DNA of 35,280 bases from Candidatus Latescibacterota bacterium (lineage in GTDB: Bacteria; Latescibacterota; UBA2968), in assembly GCA_022824945.1 (NCBI GenBank), contig JAJDYX010000044.1, positions 1 to 35,280 of the forward strand, read 5' to 3'. A model generated the notes under the pieces. It saw only the letters and a program-made list of their open reading frames with translations. It was not told the origin of the DNA and made no database searches. Shown piece after piece: positions 1 to 8,107 of this stretch (positions are counted from its first letter, which is position 1; each line of letters begins with the position of its first letter). The position numbers and the translations under genes were made by a program.

Positions 1-2
1 TG

Positions 3-134
3 ATGCGAAGCGAGGTGTTGGCTTGGGCTGCTCGTCGGAATCAGCAGCGACGGGGGGTTATGTGGACCTTTGCGAAAGCTGATGCGCGTGACAAGATGGA
101 ACGCCACTATAATAATGTAAATAAACTTATTTGA
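3..134 (+). pseudogene. IS630-like transposase, C-terminal end (partial)
   Basis: The frame is open from the window edge to a TGA at 132-134 and gives a 43-residue tail. It contains Trp-Ala-Ala-Arg-Arg-Asn-Gln-Gln, then WTFAKADARDKMERHY. A W..xRN...W.FT..DAR.K...Y pattern is typical of the last residues of IS630/Tc1-type DDE transposases. The DDE core would lie left of the window, so whether the element is intact cannot be judged. It ends about 55 bp before the TIR locus, on the same strand. The assignment rests on a short motif only; another DDE family is possible. Confidence 0.5.
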
Positions 135-188
135 CAAAGCAATGAGTATAAAAAACAAATATAATTATCAAAAGAAAGGAACTCATTG

Positions 189-527
189 ATGTATATAACC
201 GCCGAATATGTAAAGAGTTTACCTGATATCTATCGCGATATCCTCGCCTCCTTTCCACGATTTGATGCGACGCGCAAAGTTGGCTATGGCCTGGCATACC
301 AATCATTGTATTCAGCATTGGACGGAAAATACACGCTTGGTCAAATTATGCGGGCGTGTCAAAATATGGCTGAAGGAAGTGTAATGGAGATCAAGAATGA
401 AATATTCGCTTGCCCTACCGTCCTCGGCGAAGAACTAATTGCCGCGATTACTGGCGGTACCGTACCACCAGCATTGGAAGTACCCCCCTTCAAACCACCC
501 AAAATGAGCCACTTAAATGATCGGTGA
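189..527 (+). CDS. Small protein paired with TIR gene (unknown function)
   Basis: 112 residues from ATG 189. AAGGA at 176-180 gives good spacing; a TTG at 186 directly before it is the alternative start. The predicted protein is soluble, with an alpha-helical body (residues ~5-85, containing Leu-Pro-Asp-Ile-Tyr-Arg-Asp-Ile-Leu and Ala-Glu-Gly...Glu-Ile-Lys-Asn) and a Pro-rich tail (residues ~90-105). I see no signal peptide or membrane segment. It overlaps the TIR gene by 11 bp in another frame, so the two are almost certainly translationally coupled. Small adaptor domains (effector-associated domains) next to TIR effectors are known in bacterial conflict systems; that this is one is inference. 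I do not recognise the family with certainty. Confidence 0.7.
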   Translation: MYITAEYVKSLPDIYRDILASFPRFDATRKVGYGLAYQSLYSALDGKYTLGQIMRACQNMAEGSVMEIKNEIFACPTVLGEELIAAITGGTVPPALEVPPFKPPKMSHLNDR

Positions 528-1128
528 TTGGCGCGTCCAAAGTCTGCCGCGTTGCACCCATCATGTATTTCTTTCGCACTGTGCAGAAGATCGAGTTCGT
601 CTGGTACAACCTGTTTACAATGCGTTAGAGAACAGCAAGTACTTACCATGGCTTGACCAACATCACTATCCGAGAGGGCAAGACGCTTTTGCAGCGCTTC
701 GAGAGGGAATTATACACTGTCGTCACATTGTGTATTTTGTTACAGCAAAGTTTCTCTCGCAGGGCCGAGGATGGAACAGCGTTGAAAATGCCTATTCGAA
801 CCTGCTCCAGGATAACTTGCGTTTTCCGTTGGAATTGTGCCACATCCAACTTCCCTTGTTCTTCGTGCCTCAAAATCATGTGATCCTGCAGAGATCGGCC
901 TGGGGGCCGCTCGTTCAACGTGGACAGTTTTATCGCCCAGGGCGAGTGGACAGTAGGGCGATAAATTGGGCCACTCGAGAAATCATGGCCTTCATCAGGC
1001 AAGAAGAAAAGCGTGGGGCTTCTCTCGCGGATCAGATTCGTAGCGACCCAAATTTCCAGCTATTATTGGAAAAAGAAAAAAACCTACTTCGACGGGTCAT
1101 GTGTGCTGATCCTCCGCCTATTCCCTAA
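517..1128 (+). CDS. TIR-domain protein
   Basis: 203 residues. A TIR-like fold fills residues ~14-110: the box 1 strand VFLSHCAED (17-25), then Tyr-Leu-Pro-Trp-Leu-Asp (42-47, matching the xPWLD segment of bacterial TIR_2 proteins), a strand IVYFVTAKFL (71-80) and GWNSVE (85-90). In TIR NADases a Glu in the W-x-x-x-E region is catalytic, so Glu90 is the likely active-site residue. The remaining ~90 residues form a charged helical tail ending in prolines. There is no transmembrane segment. The start overlaps the upstream small gene by 11 bp. Bacterial TIR proteins usually act as NAD+-cleaving or signal-producing effectors in antiphage immunity. That role is inferred here from the fold and from the IS remnant next door. 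Confidence 0.75.
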   Translation: MIGDWRVQSLPRCTHHVFLSHCAEDRVRLVQPVYNALENSKYLPWLDQHHYPRGQDAFAALREGIIHCRHIVYFVTAKFLSQGRGWNSVENAYSNLLQDNLRFPLELCHIQLPLFFVPQNHVILQRSAWGPLVQRGQFYRPGRVDSRAINWATREIMAFIRQEEKRGASLADQIRSDPNFQLLLEKEKNLLRRVMCADPPPIP

Positions 1129-1159
1129 GCAGAATAATTCGCAAAGCAGACGACAAAAG

Positions 1160-1186
1160 ATGATTCTTGATACAGAATCATTTTTT
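1160..1186 (+). terminator. Rho-independent terminator after the TIR gene
   Basis: A perfect 8-bp stem ATGATTCT (1160-1167) / AGAATCAT (1174-1181), a 6-nt loop and then a T run. It lies 32 bp after the TIR stop codon. The stem is AT-rich, so its strength is uncertain. Confidence 0.6.
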
Positions 1187-1221
1187 GTGTAAATTTAATT
1201 TGTCATTTTGAATTTACACAA
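1185..1221. promoter_or_regulatory. 11-bp inverted repeat upstream of the DUF4143 ATPase
   Basis: TTGTGTAAATT (1185-1195) and its perfect reverse complement AATTTACACAA (1211-1221) are separated by 15 bp and end 12 bp before the ATPase ATG. The arms are AT-rich, the spacer is not palindromic, and the repeat sits where an operator or start-sequestering hairpin would lie. Its function is unknown. Confidence 0.4.
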
Positions 1222-1233
1222 GAAATCGCCCCC

Positions 1234-2388
1234 ATGAATTATCGTCCTCGACAAATTGAACCCATCCTGTCCGACTATCTCAATGCATTCCCTGTAGTGG
1301 GCATTACAGGCCCTCGGCAATCTGGAAAATCTACGCTCCTCCAACACGTCCTGCGCGACGCTTATACCTATGTCACATTTGACGACATAAGACAACTGGC
1401 ATTATTTGAAGACGACCCCGAAAAATTTATGCAAATGTATCGCCACCGCGTTATATTTGACGAAGTACAAAAAGCCCCTGCACTTTTCAACCACATCAAA
1501 CTCGCCGTTGATCGAGACCGCGATACCTACGGCAAATTTGTACTCACCGGATCCAGCCAATTCTTGCTCATGCAAAATGTAGCGGATAGTTTGGCAGGGC
1601 GCATTGGTCTATTGTCACTTCTACCCTTTGATCATCGGGAATTGCCCAAAGCACTTTGTGCAACAGCGATATGGCGCGGTTGTTATCCCGAGATGGTCAC
1701 GCGCCATTATCGCAATGCTGACGACTGGTATGCCTCCTATATTGAAACCTACCTTGCACGCGACGTGCGAGACATAGCACAAATTGGCAATCTGCGCGAC
1801 TTTCGGAACCTGATCCAGTTGCTCGCGGCAAATACGGCACAGATACTCAACATGTCTCGCCTCGCCAATGACCTCGGCGTAACAATGCCCACAATCAAAC
1901 GGTGGGTCTCCATATTAGAAATGTCGTATGTCATCTTTCTCTTGCCCCCTTATTTTCGAAATTTCGGCAAGCGGGTTATCAAACGCCCCAAAATATATTT
2001 TTACGACACGGGACTCGTATCGGCTCTCACGGGCATTCGAACTGAAGAAATGTATGACCGCGGACCGATGGCCGGTGCGCTTTTTGAAAATCATATCCTA
2101 TCTCAAGTGCTCAAACACCACAAACACACCAATCGGCGTTGTGAATTTTATTTTTATCGAACCAGTCACGGCGTAGAGATCGATCTCGTTATTGACACGG
2201 GACAAACCCGGCATTTTGTCGAAATAAAAAAAACCGCGACCTTCCGACCTCGTCTCATAAAAACACTCAACACACTTGCGCCTCAAGCCGACACAGCGAC
2301 GCTGGTCTATCAGGGAGAATCACTACCCGACTACGGCAACATTCGCATTTGCAACTGGTCGAACTACCTCACCCAAAACAAGGAGTAA
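1234..2388 (+). CDS. ATP-binding protein, AAA_14 plus DUF4143
   Basis: 384 residues. The N-terminal AAA_14 P-loop domain has Walker A GPRQSGKS (26-33), Walker B VIFDEVQK (73-80) and a sensor-like VLTGSSQF around residue 106. The middle carries a winged-helix-like segment (~200-240). The C-terminal DUF4143 domain has a PD-(D/E)XK-like arrangement: Glu-Ile-Asp-Leu-Val-Ile near 314, then Val-Glu-Ile-Lys-Lys near 329. The length and order are usual for this large family, which is often found as mobile or accessory single genes and whose biochemical role is not settled. The stop codon follows an AGGAG that serves as ribosome binding site for the sulfatase 4 bp downstream. There is no SD at the ideal distance from ATG 1234, and an 11-bp inverted repeat lies just upstream. 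Confidence 0.9.
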   Translation: MNYRPRQIEPILSDYLNAFPVVGITGPRQSGKSTLLQHVLRDAYTYVTFDDIRQLALFEDDPEKFMQMYRHRVIFDEVQKAPALFNHIKLAVDRDRDTYGKFVLTGSSQFLLMQNVADSLAGRIGLLSLLPFDHRELPKALCATAIWRGCYPEMVTRHYRNADDWYASYIETYLARDVRDIAQIGNLRDFRNLIQLLAANTAQILNMSRLANDLGVTMPTIKRWVSILEMSYVIFLLPPYFRNFGKRVIKRPKIYFYDTGLVSALTGIRTEEMYDRGPMAGALFENHILSQVLKHHKHTNRRCEFYFYRTSHGVEIDLVIDTGQTRHFVEIKKTATFRPRLIKTLNTLAPQADTATLVYQGESLPDYGNIRICNWSNYLTQNKE

Positions 2389-2392
2389 CCGC

Positions 2393-3823
2393 ATGTCAAA
2401 ACAACCGAACATCCTCCTCTTCATCAGCGACCAACAGCGCACGGACACCTTGAAATGTTATGGCAACGACTGGATACAATCGCCGCACCAGGACGCCCTT
2501 GCAGAGCGCAGCTTCGTCTTTGAAAACACCTACGTCACCCAACCCGTATGCACCCCTGCCCGCGGATCCCTCATGACCGGACTATACCCGCACAACCACA
2601 GATGCATGGTCAACCGGGACCACTTACACGACGACATCGCATCCATCGCAAAAATGCTACCCGACACCTATCGGAAAGCCATGTTTGGAAAATGGCACCT
2701 CGGCGACGACTCCGTGCGACAACACGGCTTTGACGAATGGATCAGCACAGAAGACGACCACCGCAACAAATACTCTCGCCCCGGCCTGCCCTTCAGCAGC
2801 TATTACTACTGGATGAAAGAACAGGGCATAGAACCCCAAAACAACAGCGCCACTGGAGAAATCATCTTCTCACCGCGCCAGCGGTCTCAACTCCCCGCAG
2901 AATATCAGATGGGCACCTTCATCGCCAACCACTCCGAACGATTCATCCGGGAAAACACAGACCGCCCGTGGCTCCTCGTATTCAGCACATTTGAGCCACA
3001 CCCCCCAATGACCGGACCCTACGACGGCATGTACGACCCCGATGCCTTACCCGTTGGCCCCACCTTCATCAAAAAACCAGAAGGACACGCCCTGTTTAAC
3101 CGCGCCCGCGCAGAACACTACCTCAGCAACAGGGTTGAAGGTCATGACATGCGACATGAAGCATCCTGGCGAAAACTGCGGGCGCAATACTACGGCAACG
3201 TAAAAATCCTCGACGACGCCATAGGCCGCATGGTACAGACACTGGAAGAAACCGGACAAATGGAAAACACCGTCTTTGCCGTCACCAGCGACCACGGCGA
3301 AATGGCAGGCGACCACGCCATGTTCGAAAAACGCGCATTCTACGAAGAATCTGCGCGCGTCCCCATGATCTTAAGCGTCCCGTGGCTCACCCAAACGGAA
3401 AAACGCATCGACGGCGTCTTTGGACACGCGGACCTCATCGCCACCCTCGTAGAACTCGCCAATCAGCCGCTACCAGACGCCCTCCCGGGCCGCCCGTGTG
3501 CCGACGTATTAACCGGCGGTGCCGACCTGCGCGACCACACCGCATTCATGGAATGGAACGGCATAGGCGACCGCAATTTGGGCAACCCCAAAATCAACCT
3601 CATGGCCACCTTGCCCTGGCGCTGTGCCGTAACCGGAGACCGGTGGAAACTCAACTTATGTGCTGGCGACCAGTGCGAATTATTCGACCTGAACAACGAC
3701 CCATACGAAGAAACCAACCTCTTTGACGACCCTGCGCACCGCGACCGGGCGCGGGAAATCGCGGCTCGCATTCGCCTGTGGCAACACGAAACAGATGACC
3801 ACGCGCCATTGCCGGGGATTTAA
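2393..3823 (+). CDS. Sulfatase (type I, formylglycine-dependent)
   Basis: 476 residues from ATG 2393, chosen because AGGAG (2381-2385) precedes it and the conserved N-terminus PNILLFISDQQR follows at once; longer upstream reading is antisense-like filler. The sulfatase signature CTPAR is at residues 53-57, with Cys53 the residue converted to formylglycine. Asp13 of ISDQQR and the SDHGE motif near residue 300 supply metal ligands. The C-terminal Leu-Phe-Asp-Leu...Asp-Pro-Tyr-Glu-Glu-Thr-Asn-Leu is typical of alkaline-phosphatase-superfamily sulfatases. I see no signal peptide, so it may be cytoplasmic or exported by an unseen route. The substrate is unknown; sulfated polysaccharides are usual for such genes. 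An anaerobic or other maturase must be encoded elsewhere. Confidence 0.92.
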   Translation: MSKQPNILLFISDQQRTDTLKCYGNDWIQSPHQDALAERSFVFENTYVTQPVCTPARGSLMTGLYPHNHRCMVNRDHLHDDIASIAKMLPDTYRKAMFGKWHLGDDSVRQHGFDEWISTEDDHRNKYSRPGLPFSSYYYWMKEQGIEPQNNSATGEIIFSPRQRSQLPAEYQMGTFIANHSERFIRENTDRPWLLVFSTFEPHPPMTGPYDGMYDPDALPVGPTFIKKPEGHALFNRARAEHYLSNRVEGHDMRHEASWRKLRAQYYGNVKILDDAIGRMVQTLEETGQMENTVFAVTSDHGEMAGDHAMFEKRAFYEESARVPMILSVPWLTQTEKRIDGVFGHADLIATLVELANQPLPDALPGRPCADVLTGGADLRDHTAFMEWNGIGDRNLGNPKINLMATLPWRCAVTGDRWKLNLCAGDQCELFDLNNDPYEETNLFDDPAHRDRAREIAARIRLWQHETDDHAPLPGI

Positions 3824-4170
3824 AAGCAAAGGAAAAGCAACCACAGATGAACACAGATGAACACGGATGAAAGGCAAAAGCGAAAGGCAAAAACGAAAGG
3901 CAAAAACGAAAGGCAAAAGCAAAAGGCAAAAGCAAAACCTATAACGATTTGCCTTGCATATAAGTGGAGAATAGCTATATTGCAGCATATTGAGTGAGAA
4001 CGCGGAATTTTGGGTATTAGTCATTCTTTCGCAGAGCTTCCTCTATCTCTGCTAATTGTGCCCGCCTCACCTTCCGAGTATCTCGCTTTTTTTCCCTCTA
4101 CAATTCGTTCCGACTCTCTATCAGAGAGCGGTGTAGTATGTCTCACATCTGTTGTTAAGGAAATCCCGTC
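3824..4170. other. Intergenic region with repeats
   Basis: 347 bp between the sulfatase and the small HTH-like gene. The first ~120 bp are dispersed and tandem repeats (listed separately). The remainder is non-repetitive and has a short inverted repeat CTCTC...GAGAG near 4115-4128. On the minus strand about 27 codons ending at 4017-4019 read like a basic/acidic helical protein tail, but a stop lies just upstream, so it is at most a remnant. I see no convincing promoter or sulfatase terminator. Confidence 0.5.
3841..3945. repeat. CACAGATGA-type and GGCAAAA-type tandem repeats
   Basis: Positions 3841-3870 are three copies of a 10-mer (ACACAGATGA, ACACAGATGA, ACACGGATGA). Positions 3871-3945 follow with five to six imperfect copies of a 12-13-mer around AAAGGCAAAAACG. 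The same two motifs occur together again at 30057-30175. Confidence 0.85.
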
Positions 4171-4383
4171 ATGGACGACACGGCATTGTTAAAACTGCTG
4201 GCGGCTGGGATAGACGAAGACGTTGCGGCTACACAACTGAACATTTCTCCCCAACAAGTTAAAGGACGAATCAGAGAATATTTAAATGCAGGCATCTTAA
4301 ATTGTAATGGCGAACGCGAAACCATCAACTGGAAAGCCTTTGGCAAATGGAAAAAACTGGCACAAACTGTTGAAACCGTATAG
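4171..4383 (+). CDS. Small helix-turn-helix-like protein
   Basis: 70 residues. AAGGAA (4157-4162) lies 8 bp before the ATG. Residues ~4-45 read as two or three helices with an HTH flavour (Leu-Leu-Ala-Ala-Gly-Ile-Asp-Glu-Asp-Val-Ala-Ala, then Ile-Ser-Pro-Gln-Gln-Val-Lys-Gly-Arg-Ile), consistent with a small DNA-binding or sigma-region-4-like fold. The remainder is short and basic. It stands alone, with its own terminator 30 bp downstream, which supports a real gene. The specific family and targets are not recognised. Confidence 0.6.
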   Translation: MDDTALLKLLAAGIDEDVAATQLNISPQQVKGRIREYLNAGILNCNGERETINWKAFGKWKKLAQTVETV

Positions 4384-4413
4384 AAAAAACAAAAACGGAT
4401 TTATGTAACAAGA

Positions 4414-4449
4414 TGGGCAGTCGCCTGTGAGCAACTGCCCGTTTTTTTT
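4414..4449 (+). terminator. Rho-independent terminator
   Basis: GGGCAGT (4415-4421) pairs with ACTGCCC (4434-4440), followed by GTTTTTTTT. It follows the small HTH-like gene by about 30 bp and precedes the NamZ-type gene by about 12 bp, separating the two transcription units. Confidence 0.8.
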
Positions 4450-4461
4450 GGGGAACGAAGC

Positions 4462-5673
4462 GTGGAAATAGGTAAATGGTGTACCTCCATTCTCTTTCTT
4501 TCCATCTGTCTCAACTGCACCTCGCAAAAACAGGAACTACAAATGGGTGTAGATGTATTTTTGGAACACCACACCCCTCTGGTAGCGGACGCACGGGTCG
4601 GCCTGATCACCAACCCCACGGGACGCACAAAAACAGGCATCTCAACAATCGATGCCTTGCAACATCACCCCGACATCAATCTCGTCGCCCTATTTGCACT
4701 CGAACACGGAATCAAAGCAAAAGCAAAAGCCGGCGAACATGTGCGCGACACGCAAATGGACAGCCTCCCTGTATATTCCCTCTACGGAAGCGGCCGCTCC
4801 TTGCAATCCGCACTGGACAACATCGACGTCATAATCTACGATATACAGGACGTAGGCAGCAGAGCCTACACCTACATCTGGAGCCTTGCCAAAATCCTGA
4901 AAGCCGCGGGCGAACACCACAAACGCGTCATCGTCCTCGACCGCCCCAACCCCCTCGGCGGACGCACAGTAGATGGCCCCATAACCGAAGAAAAATGGCG
5001 ATCATTAGTTGGAGGACTCTATCCAGTACCCCGCGCGTATGGACTCACAGCAGGAGAACTCGCGCGCTATCTCAACCGGGAACACATGCTCGCGTGCTCC
5101 CTCACCGTCGTCCCCATGAAAGGATACCAGCGCAACACGCGCTGGGCGGACATCGGACGCGAATGGGTTCCCCCATCGCCCAACATCCCATCGCCTCAGG
5201 CTGCCATAACCTTTGCCGCAACCGGAACCATTGGCGCATTGGGAACCCTGCACATCGGCATAGGAACCGACAGGCCCTTTCAAATCGTTGGCGCGCCCTG
5301 GATCAACGCAGAAAAAACAGCCCGTGACCTGAACGCCCTGCAACTGCCCGGCATCCAATTTCAACCCATACTATTTGAGCCCGACACATGGCTCTTTCGC
5401 AACAAAAAAGTACAGGCTATATTCCTGCACATAACAGACCCCATCGCCTTTCGCCCAACGCGCACAGAAGTATCCATACTCGCACATCTCGTGGCAACAT
5501 ATCCCGAATTCAAAATCCCAAAAGACCGATATGAACGCTTTGACCAGGCCATGGGAACCCGCACCGTGCGCGAAGCCCTCTTGAAAGGCGACACCGCGCA
5601 GCAGATATGGGAGCGATGGGAAGAGGCGTTGGAGGAATTCTCCACCGCGCGAGAAAAGTACTTTTTGTATTAA
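4462..5673 (+). CDS. DUF1343 / NamZ-type exo-beta-N-acetylmuramidase
   Basis: 403 residues from GTG 4462, preferred because GGGGA lies just upstream and it adds a signal peptide (hydrophobic stretch ~8-19, then Cys); an ATG at 4543 would remove it. The Cys around residues 15-19 could be a non-ideal lipobox. Family motifs: GLITNPTG (~47-54), LEHGIKAKAKAGEHV, Asp-Ile-Gln-Asp-Val-Gly-Ser-Arg-Ala-Tyr-Thr-Tyr and VLDRPNPLGG. DUF1343 proteins include NamZ (GH171), which removes terminal N-acetylmuramic acid from peptidoglycan fragments. The usual Pro before Glu-His-Gly is Leu here. First gene of a four-gene operon (13 bp to the next), which may point to cell-wall recycling; that is inference. Confidence 0.88.
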   Translation: MEIGKWCTSILFLSICLNCTSQKQELQMGVDVFLEHHTPLVADARVGLITNPTGRTKTGISTIDALQHHPDINLVALFALEHGIKAKAKAGEHVRDTQMDSLPVYSLYGSGRSLQSALDNIDVIIYDIQDVGSRAYTYIWSLAKILKAAGEHHKRVIVLDRPNPLGGRTVDGPITEEKWRSLVGGLYPVPRAYGLTAGELARYLNREHMLACSLTVVPMKGYQRNTRWADIGREWVPPSPNIPSPQAAITFAATGTIGALGTLHIGIGTDRPFQIVGAPWINAEKTARDLNALQLPGIQFQPILFEPDTWLFRNKKVQAIFLHITDPIAFRPTRTEVSILAHLVATYPEFKIPKDRYERFDQAMGTRTVREALLKGDTAQQIWERWEEALEEFSTAREKYFLY

Positions 5674-5686
5674 AAAGGAGTACCCT

Positions 5687-6310
5687 ATGCCCGGCATCAT
5701 ATTCTGGGATGTCGATACCCAATACGACTTCATCATGCCCGACGGCAAACTCTACGTCACCGCATCGGAAAAACGCTTGCCAAACCTCAAAAAACTCACA
5801 GACTATGCCAGACAACGGGGCATCCCCATATTCGGCTCGGTTGACAACCACCGGATAACAGACCCTGAAATCTCCGACAACCCGGACTTTTTGGACACCT
5901 TTCCCCCCCACTGCATAGCTGGAACCTCTGGACAAAAAAAAGTACCCGAAACCCAACCGCAAAACCCCCTCTGGATCGACCCGGACGCCCCTGGCGACCT
6001 CATTGACCAGGTACAAAAACACAGCGGTGAAATCATCTTTCGCAAACAGCACTTTGACGTCTTCACCAACCCCAACGTCGAACCCGTACTCAACGCCGTC
6101 AAACCAGACCGCATCGTCCTCTACGGCGTAGCCCTCGACGTCTGCAACGCCTACGCCATTAACGGCTTCTTAAAACGCAACACAGCACCCATCCAACTCG
6201 TCCTGGACGCCACACAAGCCATCGATCCCAAACGCGGCGACCGCCTGGTTGATAACTGGCAGCAACAGGGCGTTGAAATTGTATCGACGGATGAAATTAT
6301 CAACGCATAA
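5687..6310 (+). CDS. Isochorismatase / nicotinamidase-like cysteine hydrolase
   Basis: 207 residues with AAGGAG upstream. The cysteine-hydrolase triad is visible: Asp10 in DVDTQYDF, Lys120 in FRKQHFD and Cys153 in ALDVCNAYA. Asp53, His55 and His75 lie where nicotinamidase-type members bind metal. The length is standard for the superfamily, which hydrolyses isochorismate, nicotinamide, N-carbamoyl amines or related amides. The exact substrate cannot be read from sequence. It lies 13 bp after the muramidase gene and 11 bp before the ABC exporter, so it is cotranscribed. It is cytoplasmic, with no signal peptide. Confidence 0.88.
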   Translation: MPGIIFWDVDTQYDFIMPDGKLYVTASEKRLPNLKKLTDYARQRGIPIFGSVDNHRITDPEISDNPDFLDTFPPHCIAGTSGQKKVPETQPQNPLWIDPDAPGDLIDQVQKHSGEIIFRKQHFDVFTNPNVEPVLNAVKPDRIVLYGVALDVCNAYAINGFLKRNTAPIQLVLDATQAIDPKRGDRLVDNWQQQGVEIVSTDEIINA

Positions 6311-6321
6311 AGATACCGCCC

Positions 6322-8106
6322 ATGAACGTCTTCCTCCGCCTCATCACCTATGTTCGCCCTTACCTGGGCCGCGTGTGCATCGGCATCAGTGCCACCCTCG
6401 TCATCATCGGCCTGGATGCCGCGCAACCCCTGCTCATGCGCGAAGTCATCGACAACATATTAACCCCCTACTTCACAGAAGGGAATTATATTGGCGGCGA
6501 CTTCTCCGACACAAAAATCGCAGCCGACTTCGACCTCCTTCAATACTACGCCCTGCTCCTCCTCGGCGTCTATATCCTCCACACCATCTTCAGCTTCATC
6601 AACCGCTACCTGCTCAACCGAACGGGCCAGGACATCCTCTTCAGCCTCCGCGTCCAGGTCTATGACCACCTCCAGCACCTGGGCCTGCGCTTTTACAACG
6701 ACCGCAGCACTGGCGAACTCATGTCGCGCGTAACCGCCGACGTCGAATCCCTCCAATACACCGTCACAGACACCCTGGAACGCGTACTCGTCAACATCGC
6801 AACCATCGTCATCTACGGCGGCATCCTCTTTGGCCTCAGCTTCGAACTCGCCCTCATCACCCTGTTGCCCATGCCCATATACAGCATCCTCATCATCTTC
6901 TACAACCGCACCATACGCCCCTATTACACCATGGCGCGCGAACGCATCGCCGACATCAGCGCCCTTTTGCAAGACAACCTCTCCGGCATCCGCGTCATCA
7001 AATGCTTTGCCCGCGAAGGCCACGAACTCTCTCGCTTCACCCAAAAATGCAAAGCCTTCCTCAACATCAGCATCACCATCATCAAAACCCGCGTCGCCTT
7101 CTTCCCCCTCACCCGATTCATCCTCTCTATGGGACCCCTCCTCATCCTCCTCTTTGGCGGGCGACAAATCATCACGGGCGACCTCACCATCGGCACCCTC
7201 TTCGCCTTTCAAAGCTTCCTCTGGCGTTTCTATGGCCCCGTAGAAAGCCTCACCCGCATCAACGACACCATCGTGCGCGCAGCCGCCTCAGCGCGTCGCA
7301 TCTTTGAAATCCTGGACACCCAGCCCGAAATAAAAGACACCCCCAATGCGCGCCCCTTTGACCGCCTGAACGGCAGCGTTGAATTTCAAAACGTCACCTT
7401 TGCCTACGAACACGGACCCCCTGTCCTCCATGGCGTATCCCTCATCGCACAACCCGGGCAACTCATCGGCCTCGTTGGACCCAGCGGCGCGGGCAAAACC
7501 ACCATCATCAACCTCATCTGCCGATTCTACGACCCCGACTCTGGCACCGTGTGCGTTGACGGTCATGACCTCAAAAACATGCAACGCGCATCCTTGCGCA
7601 GCCAAATCGGCATGGTCTTACAAGAACCCTTCCTCTTCAACGGAACCATCCGCGAAAACATCGCTTATGGCAAACTCAAAGCCACCGAAACCGACATCAT
7701 CAACGCCGCCATGATGGCCAACGCCCACGACTTCGTCTGCGGATTCCCGGACGCTTATGACACCCACATTGGCGAACGGGGCGTGCGCTTATCCGGCGGC
7801 GAAAAACAGCGCATCTCCATTGCCCGCGCCATCCTCAACGACCCGCGCATCCTCATCTTAGACGAAGCCACATCCTCCGTTGATACCGAAACCGAAATGC
7901 TCATACAAAACGCCCTTGAACGCCTCATGGAAGGCCGCACAACCTTTGCGATCGCCCACCGCTTATCCACCGTGCGCCGCGCCGACTGCCTCTACGTCAT
8001 CGACCGCGGCAAAATCGTCGAATCCGGCACACACACCCAGCTACTCGCCAGTGACGGCTTATACGCCCGCCTGTGCGACATGCAATTTGCATTGGAAGAA
8101 GCATAA
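6322..8106 (+). CDS. ABC transporter, fused permease/ATPase (exporter type)
   Basis: 594 residues, the usual half-transporter length. Residues ~1-320 are a six-helix ABC_membrane domain. The C-terminal nucleotide-binding domain has Walker A GPSGAGKTT (~383-391), a Q-loop in QEPFLFNGTI (~434), the signature LSGGEKQR (~490), Walker B ILILDEATSS (~512) and the H-loop AIAHRLST (~543). It would act as a homodimer or with a partner in the inner membrane. The DUF1854 gene starts 1 bp after its stop, and ABC-DUF1854 pairs are a recurrent arrangement. NCBI names some of them as cyanophycin-metabolism associated, but no cyanophycin gene is visible here. The exported substrate is unknown. Confidence 0.93.
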   Translation: MNVFLRLITYVRPYLGRVCIGISATLVIIGLDAAQPLLMREVIDNILTPYFTEGNYIGGDFSDTKIAADFDLLQYYALLLLGVYILHTIFSFINRYLLNRTGQDILFSLRVQVYDHLQHLGLRFYNDRSTGELMSRVTADVESLQYTVTDTLERVLVNIATIVIYGGILFGLSFELALITLLPMPIYSILIIFYNRTIRPYYTMARERIADISALLQDNLSGIRVIKCFAREGHELSRFTQKCKAFLNISITIIKTRVAFFPLTRFILSMGPLLILLFGGRQIITGDLTIGTLFAFQSFLWRFYGPVESLTRINDTIVRAAASARRIFEILDTQPEIKDTPNARPFDRLNGSVEFQNVTFAYEHGPPVLHGVSLIAQPGQLIGLVGPSGAGKTTIINLICRFYDPDSGTVCVDGHDLKNMQRASLRSQIGMVLQEPFLFNGTIRENIAYGKLKATETDIINAAMMANAHDFVCGFPDAYDTHIGERGVRLSGGEKQRISIARAILNDPRILILDEATSSVDTETEMLIQNALERLMEGRTTFAIAHRLSTVRRADCLYVIDRGKIVESGTHTQLLASDGLYARLCDMQFALEEA

Positions 8107-8107
8107 C

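Noticed and set aside
131..165. Promoter TTGACA...TATAAT before the TIR locus
   Set aside because: Both boxes exist (131-136, 160-165), but the spacer is 23 bp, too long for sigma-70; only a bare -10 could be argued.
4017..4100. Minus-strand protein tail (about 27 codons) before the HTH-like gene
   Set aside because: An in-frame stop lies just upstream and there is no start codon; too short to assign even as a remnant.
4476..5327. 283-codon plus-strand frame inside the NamZ gene
   Set aside because: Overlaps DUF1343 motifs in another frame and has an Arg/His/Pro-rich composition typical of a shifted frame.
6460..7212. 250-codon minus-strand frame opposite the ABC transporter
   Set aside because: Antisense to a clear ABC permease; the acidic Asp/Glu/Val/Ala-rich translation is a codon-bias artefact.
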